This document shows, one piece after another, positions 14,315 through 22,643 of a stretch of 64,000 nucleotides of DNA. The DNA comes from an uncultured Christensenella sp. Its GTDB lineage: Bacteria > Bacillota > Clostridia > Christensenellales > Borkfalkiaceae. The first letter of the stretch is position 1. The number at the start of each line of letters is the position of its first letter. The translations under genes were made by a program, and so were the position numbers. The DNA lies in assembly GCA_910585685.1 (NCBI GenBank), contig CAJUEO010000005.1, positions 62,001 to 126,000 of the forward strand. Direction: 5' to 3'. The notes beneath the pieces were generated by a model. The model was not told the origin of the DNA and made no database searches. It was given only the letters and a program-made list of their open reading frames with translations.

Positions 14315-16372
14315 CTATTTACCCGAAGTTTTTTTGGTCTTTTTTGCCGTCGTGGTTTTCTTCACGGGTTTTTTAACTTTAAGCTCTTCGGGAACTTCGA
14401 CCTGCGGAATATGCGAGTCGTCGTTTACAACTTCCTCGTACTTCTTTTTTATGGCTGTGCGCGTTTTCTTTTCCTTTTTCTTTTCTTCCTCGGTTGCCTC
14501 GACGAAAGGCACTTCAAAGATAATCGACTCGTAGGGGCGCAGGTTAAAGATAAGTTTATACGGTCTGCCGTCGCAAAGCTCCTGTTTTGCCTCTATTTCA
14601 ACGAGATTGCCCTCGGAATAGGTTGTAAAAATACGCCTGTACTTGCCGGCAAGCGGCGCGCCGACGCCCATATCGTAGCGCTCTACGGGCGCGAAATTGC
14701 AAACGAAAATAAGCGCGTTGTTATAGTTCCAGGGGTTGCGCCTTATGAACGTAAAGATATTGCGGTTATAATCTCCGCTGTTAATCCATTCGCAGGTAAC
14801 GTCTCCGCCGCAATCGTTGTGCAAGACGGGTCTTTCGCGGTAAATATGCAACAGCGTGCGGAAACAATTCATAACGTCGCGGTGTCCCTCGTCGTCGCAG
14901 AGCCACCAATCGAGCCCGCGTTTAAAGTTCCACTCGCTCTCCTGCGCAAAATCCTGCCCCATAAACAGCAGCTTTTTGCCGGGGTGCCCCATCATCATTG
15001 TAAAGCACGTCTTTAAACTGCCGAGCTTATCCTGCTTGTTGCCGATAAACTTATTTATCATCGACCCCTTGCCGTACACAACCTCGTCGTGAGAGAGCAC
15101 CAGCATATAGCTTTCAAAGAACGCGTACTCGAAGGTGTGCGTCATAAGGTGGTGGTGATAAGGTCTGAATATGGGGTCGGTGTTGTAGTATTTGATAGAG
15201 TCGTTCATCCAGCCCATATTCCATTTTAAACCGAAGCCGAAACCGCCGTCTTTTGCCGGCTTTGTTATGCCCTCGATAATAGAGCTGTCCTCCGCGATTA
15301 TAAACGCGTTTGTGCGCTGACGAAGCACGCTGTTTAAATGACGGAAAAACTCGAAGCTTTCCAGATTTTCGTTTCCGCCGTACATATTGGGGCGGTACTG
15401 CTCTCTGCCGAAACTGTTGTAGAGCATAGCCGCAACCGCGTCGGCGCGAAGCGCGTCGATATGGTATTTTTCCACCCAGAAGAACGCGGAAGCCATAAGG
15501 AAATTCGACACTTCTTTTTTGCCCAAATCAAACGCCTTTGTGCCCCACTCGGGATACTCCGCGCGCAGGGGGTCACCGTACTCGTAAAGCGGCGTGCCGT
15601 CGAAATTTGCAAGCGCGCAGTCGTCCTTGGGGAAATGCGCAGGCACCCAATCGAGTATAACGCCGATGCCGTGTTTGTGCATATAATCTACAAAATACAT
15701 AAAGTCGTCGGGCGTGCCGTAACGTGCCGTCGGACAGAAGTAGCCCGTTACCTGATAGCCCCAGGACGGGTCGAAGGGATACTCGCATATGCCCATAAGC
15801 TCGATATGAGTATAGCCCATATAGTTGATATATTCGGCAAGCTCGTGCGCAAGCCTGCGGTAGTCGAAAAATTGGTCCTCGTCCCACTTTGACAGGTCTT
15901 TTTTCCAACTTCCGAGGTGCACCTCATAGACCGACATTGGCTTTTCGAGAAAGTTTTCGTCACGTTTTTGTTTGCGCCATTTGTCGTCACCCCACTCGTA
16001 TCTGTCGAGATTTGCGACTATCGAAGCGTTTGAAGGGCGCAACTCGGAGCGGAAAGCATAGGGGTCGATTTTCAAGACCTCGCTGCCGTCGGCTCGCACG
16101 ACAAGATATTTATATTTGACGCCCTCGCACATTCCGGGCACGAACAGCTCCCACATAGCGTCATCGACTTTTTGCATGACGTCCTGCCAGGGAGTCCAGC
16201 CGTTGCCGTCGGAAACTATACATACCGCTCTTGCGTTGGGCGCCCACAACACAAAGTGTACGCCCCATACCCCGTTTACCTCGCGGATATGCGCGCCCAT
16301 TTTGTTATACAGTTCGTAGTGTGTGCCGTGGTGGAACAGATATCTGTCCAGATCGCCGAAAAATTTTTCCAT
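14315..16372 (-). CDS. glgB: 1,4-alpha-glucan (glycogen) branching enzyme, GH13
   Basis: 685 residues from ATG 16372 (GAGGGG eight bases upstream; a TTG five codons earlier lies on that ribosome site and is rejected). It cuts alpha-1,4-glucan and rejoins it as alpha-1,6 branches in glycogen. An N-terminal CBM48 (WGVHFVLWAPNA) precedes the barrel. Its four GH13 regions are DWVPAHF (~241), ALRADAVAAMLY with nucleophile Asp311, IIAEDSS with acid Glu361, and LSHDE with Asp429. An unusual lysine-rich tail of about 60 residues follows the C-terminal domain (EEEKKKEKKTRTAIKKK, then KKPVKKTTTAKKTKKTSGK). It is likely co-transcribed with the amylase-like gene 55 bp upstream. No glgA, glgC or glgP is in the window. 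Confidence 0.94.
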   Translation of the reverse strand: MEKFFGDLDRYLFHHGTHYELYNKMGAHIREVNGVWGVHFVLWAPNARAVCIVSDGNGWTPWQDVMQKVDDAMWELFVPGMCEGVKYKYLVVRADGSEVLKIDPYAFRSELRPSNASIVANLDRYEWGDDKWRKQKRDENFLEKPMSVYEVHLGSWKKDLSKWDEDQFFDYRRLAHELAEYINYMGYTHIELMGICEYPFDPSWGYQVTGYFCPTARYGTPDDFMYFVDYMHKHGIGVILDWVPAHFPKDDCALANFDGTPLYEYGDPLRAEYPEWGTKAFDLGKKEVSNFLMASAFFWVEKYHIDALRADAVAAMLYNSFGREQYRPNMYGGNENLESFEFFRHLNSVLRQRTNAFIIAEDSSIIEGITKPAKDGGFGFGLKWNMGWMNDSIKYYNTDPIFRPYHHHLMTHTFEYAFFESYMLVLSHDEVVYGKGSMINKFIGNKQDKLGSLKTCFTMMMGHPGKKLLFMGQDFAQESEWNFKRGLDWWLCDDEGHRDVMNCFRTLLHIYRERPVLHNDCGGDVTCEWINSGDYNRNIFTFIRRNPWNYNNALIFVCNFAPVERYDMGVGAPLAGKYRRIFTTYSEGNLVEIEAKQELCDGRPYKLIFNLRPYESIIFEVPFVEATEEEKKKEKKTRTAIKKKYEEVVNDDSHIPQVEVPEELKVKKPVKKTTTAKKTKKTSGK

Positions 16373-16408
16373 AAATTTTCCCCTCAAATTTTATTAAAAA
16401 CGGGATTA

Positions 16409-16420
16409 CCCCCGTAATAT
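16409..16420 (-). repeat. Dispersed motif ATATTACGGGGG, copy in the amylase-glgB gap
   Basis: Exact 12-mer on the minus strand in the 55-bp intergenic gap. It is one of four exact copies in the window; here ATTAC/GTAAT could also form a short hairpin. Confidence 0.6.
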
Positions 16421-16427
16421 GCCTCAA

Positions 16428-18470
16428 TTAACAGTCTTTCTTAAAAGAATAGCGATAGACGCACGCGCTCTTTTCGGGCAAGGTTACAAGCAACCTGCCG
16501 AACTTTATATCGCTTTTTTCACCCTCGGTTGAGAACCCCCAACTGCCGCACGAAAAACAAAATTCCATATCGGCGTCCGAGTGCGGCACGCCCATTTCCC
16601 ACACGGGCACGCGCAGCGAAATCAAGTTATCGGAACAGTTTATTACAACCGCGCAGCACTCGTCTTTGTCGAACCTGCCGTATGCTATGTAGCCCATACC
16701 TGCGTCAAGCTGCTTCAAACTTCCCATTTTAAGGCAGGGAATGCGCCTTCTTAAAGCTATTGCCGCTTTGTGAAAGTTGATTAAATTCAAATCCTCTCTG
16801 CCCCAAGGATAGGTGCGGCGCGAGTCGGGGTCGGTCCAGCCCACCTGCCCCGCTTCGTCGGCGTAATATATGCCGGGTGAACCCACCCAAGTCATCTGAA
16901 TGAGCACGCCAAGCTGCATAACGCGCTTGTCGATATTGTACGCGGCTTCGTGCGGTCCTTTTGTTCTTGTAGTTCCCACAGTGCGGTTGGTGCGCGTTAA
17001 AAACCTTGAATGGTCGTGATTGGAAAGTTGGTTCAACGCCGAGTCAAGCGCGGGGCGCGGAAAGGATGCCATATGTGTAAACATACTTTCGAAAAAAACT
17101 TTTCCGTTATACAGCTTTTTGCCGTCGAACGCCTCGCTGTGCTTTTCCATACCCGTCAGAAACCAGCTTACCGGCTCCATAAACGCGTCGTAGTTCATTA
17201 CGGAATCCCACTCCCCTTTTACAAGCCAGCTTTCGGGTGAGCCGTAGTGCTCGGCAAATATGAACGCCTCGGGATTGGCTGCACGAACGCGCTTGTGGAA
17301 GTTTTTCCAGAATTTGTGGTTGTACTGTTCGCTGTGACCCAAGTCCGCAGCGACGTCAAGCCTCCAACCGTCCACGTTGAACGGAGCGGAAACCCACTTA
17401 GCGCCGAGCGACCAAATATATTCTTCGAGCCTGCCGCTGTTTTCATAGTTGAGTTTGGGCAAAGTAGAATAGCCCCACCACCCCTCGTAATCGCTGTGCA
17501 GGTCGCTGTTTTCAAAATTAAAGTATCTTCTGTACGGGCTTGTTTCTGATTGATACGCGCCCATTTTATAGCCCTCTTTATTGAGATAAATGCCCTCTTT
17601 GTCGAACCACTTATGGAACGAGCCGCAATGATTGAACACACCATCGATAATAACGCGCATACCGCGTTCGTGAATTTCTTTTACGAGATCAATAAAAAAT
17701 TGGTTGGATTTTTCAAGGTTGACGCGCGAAGTCGTGCGCATTATATACTTGGGGGCAAACCCGTTGTGCCTTTCCCAGTACTGCATACTGTGGTCTAAAT
17801 CCTCCTCGATTATAGCGAGATGAGGGTCTATGTAATCGTAGTCCTGCGTGTCGTACTTGTGGTTAGAGGGTGAAACAAAAATCGGATTGAAATAAATAGC
17901 CTCCACCCCTAAATCCTGCAAGTAGTCGAGTTTTTGCTTAACGCCCTGCAAGTCACCGCCGTAAAAACAGCGTACGTCGAGCTCGTCGGGATATTTGCTC
18001 CACTCGCGCACATGCCTCGAGTGTCCGCCCGTATAATAATATTCGTTGTCGGTTACGTCGTTTGTCCTCGTTCCGTTACAAAATCTGTCGGGATAAATTT
18101 GATAAAACACTGCGCCCTTAGCCCAATCCGGCACTTTTTGACCGGCGGTAAACGCAAAGTTAAATTTCTCGTCGATTTGCTTTACGCAGCCCAACCTGTT
18201 GTAACAAATCGAGTCGTCCTCGTCGCATGCGGTAAAGTAGTAGTTACAGTGTCTGTTTTTTAATGTAAAGTCATACTTATAATAGTCGAACTGCTCATCG
18301 CACAAAAACTTTTTCATTTTGTGGCGGACACCGTTTATGACGGCGTGTGCCTGCAAAACGTCGTTTTTCAAAGTTCTGAAAATTAAAGTAACCGTATCCC
18401 CCATTTCAGGTTCGTATGGGGATTTAAAATTTTCTGTTTCGTCGCTAAACAACGCATTGGCGTTTATCAT
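16428..18470 (-). CDS. GH13 alpha-amylase family enzyme, neopullulanase/cyclomaltodextrinase type
   Basis: 680 residues, ATG at 18470 with GGGA upstream, no signal peptide. An N-terminal beta domain (~residues 1-125, CBM34-like) precedes the (beta/alpha)8 barrel, which opens with VFYQIYPDRFCNG. The catalytic regions read VIIDGVFNHCG, VDGWRLDVAADLG (nucleophile Asp), FIFAEHYG (acid Glu) and LSNHDHSR (transition-state Asp). The YQIYPDRF start and N-terminal domain point to the neopullulanase/maltogenic amylase group, which degrades cyclodextrins, pullulan or maltodextrins in the cytoplasm. The C-terminal beta domain is present. It heads an operon with glgB and has its own consensus promoter at 18513-18541, suggesting maltodextrin/glycogen turnover. 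The exact substrate is not readable. Confidence 0.9.
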   Translation of the reverse strand: MINANALFSDETENFKSPYEPEMGDTVTLIFRTLKNDVLQAHAVINGVRHKMKKFLCDEQFDYYKYDFTLKNRHCNYYFTACDEDDSICYNRLGCVKQIDEKFNFAFTAGQKVPDWAKGAVFYQIYPDRFCNGTRTNDVTDNEYYYTGGHSRHVREWSKYPDELDVRCFYGGDLQGVKQKLDYLQDLGVEAIYFNPIFVSPSNHKYDTQDYDYIDPHLAIIEEDLDHSMQYWERHNGFAPKYIMRTTSRVNLEKSNQFFIDLVKEIHERGMRVIIDGVFNHCGSFHKWFDKEGIYLNKEGYKMGAYQSETSPYRRYFNFENSDLHSDYEGWWGYSTLPKLNYENSGRLEEYIWSLGAKWVSAPFNVDGWRLDVAADLGHSEQYNHKFWKNFHKRVRAANPEAFIFAEHYGSPESWLVKGEWDSVMNYDAFMEPVSWFLTGMEKHSEAFDGKKLYNGKVFFESMFTHMASFPRPALDSALNQLSNHDHSRFLTRTNRTVGTTRTKGPHEAAYNIDKRVMQLGVLIQMTWVGSPGIYYADEAGQVGWTDPDSRRTYPWGREDLNLINFHKAAIALRRRIPCLKMGSLKQLDAGMGYIAYGRFDKDECCAVVINCSDNLISLRVPVWEMGVPHSDADMEFCFSCGSWGFSTEGEKSDIKFGRLLVTLPEKSACVYRYSFKKDC

Positions 18471-18512
18471 TGTAAGTCCCTTTTATAAACAATTACTTAT
18501 TTCTTATTTTTA

Positions 18513-18541
18513 ATTATATCACGCCTTTCGCTTAAAGTCAA
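18513..18541 (-). promoter_or_regulatory. Promoter of the amylase-glgB operon
   Basis: On the minus strand TTGACT (18541-18536), 17 bp, TATAAT (18518-18513). Confidence 0.82.
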
Positions 18542-18587
18542 TACCGCTTTTAGGTAAAAATATCCTGTTAAAAATTGCGACTTTAAA

Positions 18588-18616
18588 TTGACTTTACAAA
18601 ACGTTTATGTTATCAT
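18588..18616 (+). promoter_or_regulatory. Promoter of the YitT pair
   Basis: TTGACT (18588-18593), 17 bp, TATCAT (18611-18616). It diverges from the amylase promoter and leaves a leader of about 78 bases before the ATG at 18701. Confidence 0.78.
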
Positions 18617-18700
18617 TCATTTAAGAGAAATCAACCCCTACAGGGTGAGTTTGCACATAAAATTATACACTTGCAATATTTAATCAAAAGAGAGTTATAA

Positions 18701-19801
18701 ATGAAGAAAAAAAAGCAAAATTCAAGCGCTGAAACGGAGATTAGCGATATTGTAACAGTTCCCGATAGCGACCCCGTTGAAGCGCAGAGCGAAACGGCTG
18801 CTGCCGACGCGGCGGTATTGGAAGGCGCACCCAAAACCTACGGTGAAAAAGTGCTTACCAAAAAGCAAAAAATAAAGCGTGCGGCAATTAACTGGTCGCT
18901 GCTTGTTTTCGGCATAATTATGATGTCGTGCAGCGTTTACTTTTTCCAGACCCCCAACAACCTGACGTTGGGCGGAATTGCAGGTATAGCGATAATTATA
19001 AACAGCTTTTTGCCCGAGGCGGTTTCGGCAATTTTGACGCAGGGCGTTATAATGGCAATTATCAACGTTTTGCTTTTGATAATAGGGCTTATAATTCTCG
19101 GCAAAGAATGTACGGTGCGCACAATTTTCTGCTCGCTTGCATACACGGGTATAATCTGGCTGCTTGAAATTATTTGTCCGCTCGACAAGCCTCTGTCCGC
19201 AGAATATATCTATGACGCCGCAGGCAACATAGAATATATAAACGGCGTTGCAATGCACACCGAGGGACAGCCGCTTTTAGAGCTTGTGTACGCAATTCTG
19301 CTGTTCGGCGTGGGCGGCGCGCTTATATTCAACTGCGGCGCATCGTCGGGCGGAACGGACATTATTGCGCTTATACTCAAAAAATACACCTCGCTTAACG
19401 TGGGCTTCGCGCTTATGCTTATAGATATGGTGGTAGTGCTTGTATCCTTCTATACCTTTACTATATCTTCGGCGCTGTTCTCGCTGTTGGGTCTGTTTAC
19501 GAAATCATTCCTATTGGACAGCGTGATAGAGAATATAGGCAAGACAAAATACATAACTATAATTACTCGCAACGTGGATATAATATCCGACTATATATTA
19601 AAGGTAATAAACCACGGCTACACAATGTACGACGCCGAGGGCGGCTATACGGGAGAGAAGAAGAAAATTATTATTACCGTATGCAAGCGCAGCGAAGCAT
19701 TGAAGCTTAAAATGAAATTACACGAAGTAGACCCCACCGCGTTTGTAATAATTACCGACGCAAACGAAATTCTCGGAAAAGGTTTCGGCCCCTCGACTTA
19801 A
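18701..19801 (+). CDS. YitT family membrane protein (DUF161 plus DUF2179), first paralog
   Basis: 366 residues, ATG at 18701 after AAAAGAGAG. A ~65-residue charged, low-complexity N-terminal extension precedes the family core. The core has five to six membrane segments with the hallmark motifs TPNNLTLGGIAGI and FNCGASSGGTDIIALILKKYT. A cytoplasmic DUF2179 ferredoxin-like domain closes the protein (MYDAEGGYTGEKKKIIITVCKRSEA, DPTAFVIITDANEILGKGF). The family is widespread in Bacillota but its transported or sensed substrate is not established. It is followed 31 bp later by a close paralog, so the two may form a heteromer. Odd feature: a ~35-residue insert (DKPLSAEYIYDAAGNIEYINGVA) in an extracytoplasmic loop that the second copy mostly lacks. 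Confidence 0.92.
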   Translation: MKKKKQNSSAETEISDIVTVPDSDPVEAQSETAAADAAVLEGAPKTYGEKVLTKKQKIKRAAINWSLLVFGIIMMSCSVYFFQTPNNLTLGGIAGIAIIINSFLPEAVSAILTQGVIMAIINVLLLIIGLIILGKECTVRTIFCSLAYTGIIWLLEIICPLDKPLSAEYIYDAAGNIEYINGVAMHTEGQPLLELVYAILLFGVGGALIFNCGASSGGTDIIALILKKYTSLNVGFALMLIDMVVVLVSFYTFTISSALFSLLGLFTKSFLLDSVIENIGKTKYITIITRNVDIISDYILKVINHGYTMYDAEGGYTGEKKKIIITVCKRSEALKLKMKLHEVDPTAFVIITDANEILGKGFGPST

Positions 19802-19832
19802 ATTACGGTTTAAAACCTCTCGGCAGGAAAAT

Positions 19833-20759
19833 ATGAAAAAACAAAAAGACAAAGACCCGATTTCAAAAGCCGAGCGCGCAAAAAAGATACGCGGCTCGAT
19901 ATTGTATTGGGTAATACTCAACCTCGGCGTATTCATACTTGCGCTCGGCGTAGCCCTGTTTAAAGGTCCGAACAACTTTGCAACGGGCGGAGTCAGCGGC
20001 GTGGGTATAATTTTGAGCAAATTTATTACGCCGCTTGTGCCGTTTTTAACGCAGTCTGTAATAATGCTGTCGATAAACTCGATTTTGATTATTATCGGGT
20101 TTATATTCCTCGGCAAGGGCTGCACCTTTAAAACCGCGTATTGCTCGATACTCTATACCATAGAAATGTGGATTATGGAAAGAATTTTCGAGTACTACAA
20201 TATATCTCTGCCGTTTACCGACCAAAAACTGCTTGAATTTATTTATGCAATGCTTTTGACGGGCATAGCCAGCGCAATTATTTTCAACTGCAAGGCTTCT
20301 TCGGGCGGAACTGACATTATAGCGCTTATAATAAAAAAATACTCGAAAATGGATATAGGCAAGGCTCTGCTTATTACCGACCTGTTGATTGCCTCGTCAG
20401 CCTTTTTCGTTTTCGACACAACCACCGGTCTTTACTCTATTTTGGGTCTGTTCTCGAAAATGTTCCTCGTTGACGGAGTAATAGAGAGCATAGGCAAAAG
20501 CAAGTTTGTTACCATTATAACCACAAAAGCCGAGCTAATAACTCCCTTTATTATAGAGGGATTGCACCGCGGCTACACCACATACGCAGCCGAGGGCGGC
20601 TATACGGGAGAGCCGAAAAAAGTTATTTTGACAGTTTGCAAGCGAAGCGAAGCTTTGAAACTCAAAATAAAAATTCATCAGGTTGACCCCTCCGCCTTTG
20701 TAATTTTGACCGACACTAACGAGATTTTAGGTAAAGGTTTCAGAACGTCTATCGAATAG
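19833..20759 (+). CDS. YitT family membrane protein, second paralog
   Basis: 308 residues, ATG at 19833. It has the same layout as its upstream neighbour: basic N-terminus, five to six membrane segments with GPNNFATGGVSGV and FNCKASSGGTDIIALIIKKYS, then DUF2179 (TYAAEGGYTGEPKKVILTVCKRSEA, ending DTNEILGKGF). The two are clearly tandem duplicates that have since diverged. It is co-transcribed with the first copy and ends at a strong terminator. Function unknown, as for the family; a transport or signal-transducing membrane role is the general expectation. Confidence 0.92.
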   Translation: MKKQKDKDPISKAERAKKIRGSILYWVILNLGVFILALGVALFKGPNNFATGGVSGVGIILSKFITPLVPFLTQSVIMLSINSILIIIGFIFLGKGCTFKTAYCSILYTIEMWIMERIFEYYNISLPFTDQKLLEFIYAMLLTGIASAIIFNCKASSGGTDIIALIIKKYSKMDIGKALLITDLLIASSAFFVFDTTTGLYSILGLFSKMFLVDGVIESIGKSKFVTIITTKAELITPFIIEGLHRGYTTYAAEGGYTGEPKKVILTVCKRSEALKLKIKIHQVDPSAFVILTDTNEILGKGFRTSIE

Positions 20760-20760
20760 A

Positions 20761-20797
20761 ACATTAGCCTTGCGTTTTGCAAGGCTAATGTTTTTTT
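20761..20797 (+). terminator. Terminator of the YitT operon
   Basis: A 13-bp perfect stem ACATTAGCCTTGC/GCAAGGCTAATGT with loop GTTTT, followed by a run of seven T. It lies two bases before the end of the convergent XRE gene. Confidence 0.93.
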
Positions 20798-20798
20798 A

Positions 20799-21014
20799 TT
20801 ATTCATCTTTTAAACAAAGTATGTATGCAGGCTCTACGTCCAGAAGCTTACAAAGGTTTGCAAGCGTATCGAGTGCAGGCAGTTTATTTCCTTTTACATA
20901 GTGTGATATTGTTTGTTGGCTTACTCCTAAATTTTTTGCTATTGCTGTTTGCGTCATTCCGCTTTGCTTAATACTCTCTGCCAACCTTGCCTGTATTTGC
21001 TGTAACGTTATCAT
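20799..21014 (-). CDS. XRE-family helix-turn-helix repressor, second switch
   Basis: 71 residues, ATG at 21014 (TTAAGGAAAACAAAAA upstream). It is a single HTH_3 domain: QARLAESIKQSGMTQTAIA, then NLGVSQQTISHYVKGNKLPA as the helix-turn-helix at about residues 27-45, then LDTLANLCKLLDVEPAYIL. No effector domain is present. It diverges from the small protein at 21166-21423 and the shared region carries two CGCC-N5-GGCG palindromes, one inside the promoter spacer of that gene. The design is the same as the XRE switch at 2.6-2.9 kb, with a different operator sequence. Autorepression and repression of the neighbour are inferred. Confidence 0.9.
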   Translation of the reverse strand: MITLQQIQARLAESIKQSGMTQTAIAKNLGVSQQTISHYVKGNKLPALDTLANLCKLLDVEPAYILCLKDE

Positions 21015-21073
21015 TTTTTGTTTTCCTTAATTTTAACTTTAAAAATATTATACAACTAATGAGCGTAATTTAG

Positions 21074-21103
21074 TTGACTTCCGCCTATAAGGCGTGATAT
21101 ATT
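21074..21103 (+). promoter_or_regulatory. Promoter of the divergent small protein
   Basis: TTGACT (21074-21079), 18 bp, TATATT (21098-21103), with the operator CGCCTATAAGGCG inside the spacer. Confidence 0.6.
21082..21094. promoter_or_regulatory. XRE operator copy 1 (second switch)
   Basis: Palindrome CGCCT-ATA-AGGCG between the -35 and -10 boxes of the plus-strand promoter. Confidence 0.7.
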
Positions 21104-21108
21104 ATATA

Positions 21109-21121
21109 CGCCTAATTGGCG
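21109..21121. promoter_or_regulatory. XRE operator copy 2 (second switch)
   Basis: CGCCTAATTGGCG, 27 bp from copy 1 and at the expected transcription start of the small-protein gene. Confidence 0.7.
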
Positions 21122-21165
21122 TATATAATAGCTTACCTAACGGCTATACGGGGAAAGGATAAAAA

Positions 21166-21423
21166 ATGATAATCGACAAAAATTTAAAAAATCAAGACGA
21201 AGAGCAAAGAAGCACGATAATAAGCTTAAAACAGCAATTTGAATGGCATTTTATGGCTTGGATTATGGAAATGATCGAGGGGCAATTGGTTTTTCCCGAC
21301 AAAGAGTTTTACAAATATTTTACGCCCTTGAAAGAACTTGTTTTTAAGCATTTGGAAATACCGAAAGGGTTGAAAATTATTGACGGTTACGTCGTTTGCG
21401 AGTGCGTTGCAGACAAAGATTAA
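21166..21423 (+). CDS. Small protein of unknown function under XRE control
   Basis: 85 residues, ATG at 21166 after GGGGAAAGG. It is acidic and mostly helical by appearance, with an aromatic stretch (FEWHFMAWIMEMIEGQLVF) too broken by charge to be a confident membrane helix. A possible short strand pair follows near the end (KIIDGYVVCECV). I do not recognise the family. It sits alone behind an operator-embedded promoter opposite the XRE gene, so its production is probably tightly gated. The setting resembles a small regulator/effector pair; a toxin role has no sequence support. Confidence 0.65.
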   Translation: MIIDKNLKNQDEEQRSTIISLKQQFEWHFMAWIMEMIEGQLVFPDKEFYKYFTPLKELVFKHLEIPKGLKIIDGYVVCECVADKD

Positions 21424-21437
21424 ACTTATTTTACAAC

Positions 21438-21469
21438 ACAGCCGCGGCTTATTTAAAAGCCGCGGCTGT
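21438..21469. terminator. Bidirectional terminator ending the ten-gene operon
   Basis: A 13-bp stem ACAGCCGCGGCTT/AAGCCGCGGCTGT between the convergent small protein and the AAA ATPase gene, extendable at the base by TACAA/TTGTA with one bulged base on each side. Confidence 0.8.
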
Positions 21470-21481
21470 ATTGTAATTTAT

Positions 21482-22633
21482 TTAAAACTCTTCATACTCT
21501 TTTAAAAGCTCGGCGGAAATGCTGGGCTTTAACTTTTTAAAGGATTTTTCAAACATTTCACGCGTCAAGGGAATGGGGCTTTTCAGGTTTGCCTCTTGAA
21601 TTTTTTCAAGCGCCAGACGGCAGGTTTCCTCGATAATGCCGCAGATATCCGCAGCCGAGTAATAAGCCGTTTTTACGCTTACCGTGCCTATGGGAAGCTT
21701 GGTTTCGGTGTAGCTTTCGGTCATTTCCAGAACCTCTTCGCAAGTTATGTCGGAAAGCTCTATGCCCTTCAACTTGCTTTCTATAATCGCGCGCTTTGCA
21801 TTTAAGTCGGGCGGCGTGACGTGTATGCGGTGCGAAAATCTTTTAAACCTCAGATACGCGGGGTCGATTACGTCGGGGCGGTTTGTTGCCGCAATTATAA
21901 TTCTTTTCGAGCCGTTTACGCCAAAGCCGTTTATGCGCTGCAAAAGCTCGGTCGTAACCGCCGCCTTATAGTCCTTGGTATCCGAAGTACGCTTTGAAAA
22001 GATTGACTCGCACTCGTCCACAAAAAGTATCGCGCCGTCTGGGCAGGCGTCTATCTCGTCGAAAAGCTGCCTTACAGCCTGTTCGGATTCTCCGACGTAC
22101 GACTTGAATATGTCCGCAGGGGTTATTACAAACAGCGGAAGCCGCAATGCGTTGGCTATCGCTTCGGCAAACATCGTCTTACCCGTGCCGGGCGCGCCGT
22201 ACATAAGCATACCCAGTCCACCCTCGATTTTATAATACTTGATTATTTCGGGGTTTTTTGCAATAAATATAAAGCTTTGAACTATTTTTTTGACTTCTTC
22301 AAGCCCCTTTACGTCGTCAAACGTAGTTTCGGGAATTTTGCTGTTTATGTTCGAGCCGTACTCCGTAGCTCTGTCGCTCAGCTTTTTGGCGTCCTTTTTG
22401 TACTTTTCTACCTGGTCGTTGTCGGTGTGACGTTGCGAAAGCTTTTGCGCAAGCTGCGAGGCGCGCAAATATTCCGTTCTGAGCTTCTGTTTCTCATCTG
22501 TCGAAAGGTCTTTTTTGTCCGTTCTGCCGTTTAAAATTTTGCGTATCTTATTAACGCTTTCGGCGTACTGCGACTCAAGCTCGGCTATGCTTTGCCCGTT
22601 TTGACTTTCTCCCTTTTTTCCAAATCCAGACAT
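21482..22633 (-). CDS. AAA ATPase of the Vps4/katanin class with helical MIT-like N-terminus
   Basis: 383 residues, ATG at 22633 behind AGGGG; last gene of the ten-gene operon. Residues ~14-96 are charged and helical, readable as a three-helix MIT-like bundle (ELESQYAESVNKIRKIL, RTEYLRASQLAQKL, YKKDAKKLSDRATEY). The AAA core opens with TTFDDVKGLEEVKK as in Vps4/katanin/FtsH-class ATPases. It has Walker A GAPGTGKT (146-153), pore-loop region SYVGESEQAVRQLF, Walker B ILFVDE (202-207) and the second region of homology ATNRPDVIDPAYLRFKRF with arginine fingers. There is no protease domain or membrane anchor. By analogy it would form a hexamer that pulls or disassembles partner proteins, most likely the helical protein encoded 10 bp upstream. 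A general AAA chaperone is the alternative. Confidence 0.88.
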   Translation of the reverse strand: MSGFGKKGESQNGQSIAELESQYAESVNKIRKILNGRTDKKDLSTDEKQKLRTEYLRASQLAQKLSQRHTDNDQVEKYKKDAKKLSDRATEYGSNINSKIPETTFDDVKGLEEVKKIVQSFIFIAKNPEIIKYYKIEGGLGMLMYGAPGTGKTMFAEAIANALRLPLFVITPADIFKSYVGESEQAVRQLFDEIDACPDGAILFVDECESIFSKRTSDTKDYKAAVTTELLQRINGFGVNGSKRIIIAATNRPDVIDPAYLRFKRFSHRIHVTPPDLNAKRAIIESKLKGIELSDITCEEVLEMTESYTETKLPIGTVSVKTAYYSAADICGIIEETCRLALEKIQEANLKSPIPLTREMFEKSFKKLKPSISAELLKEYEEF

Positions 22634-22643
22634 ATTTTACCCC

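Noticed and set aside
21166..21423. Toxin-antitoxin pair with the XRE gene
   Set aside because: Size and divergent layout are suggestive, but the small protein has no toxin motif and TA genes are usually co-directional, so only XRE control is claimed.
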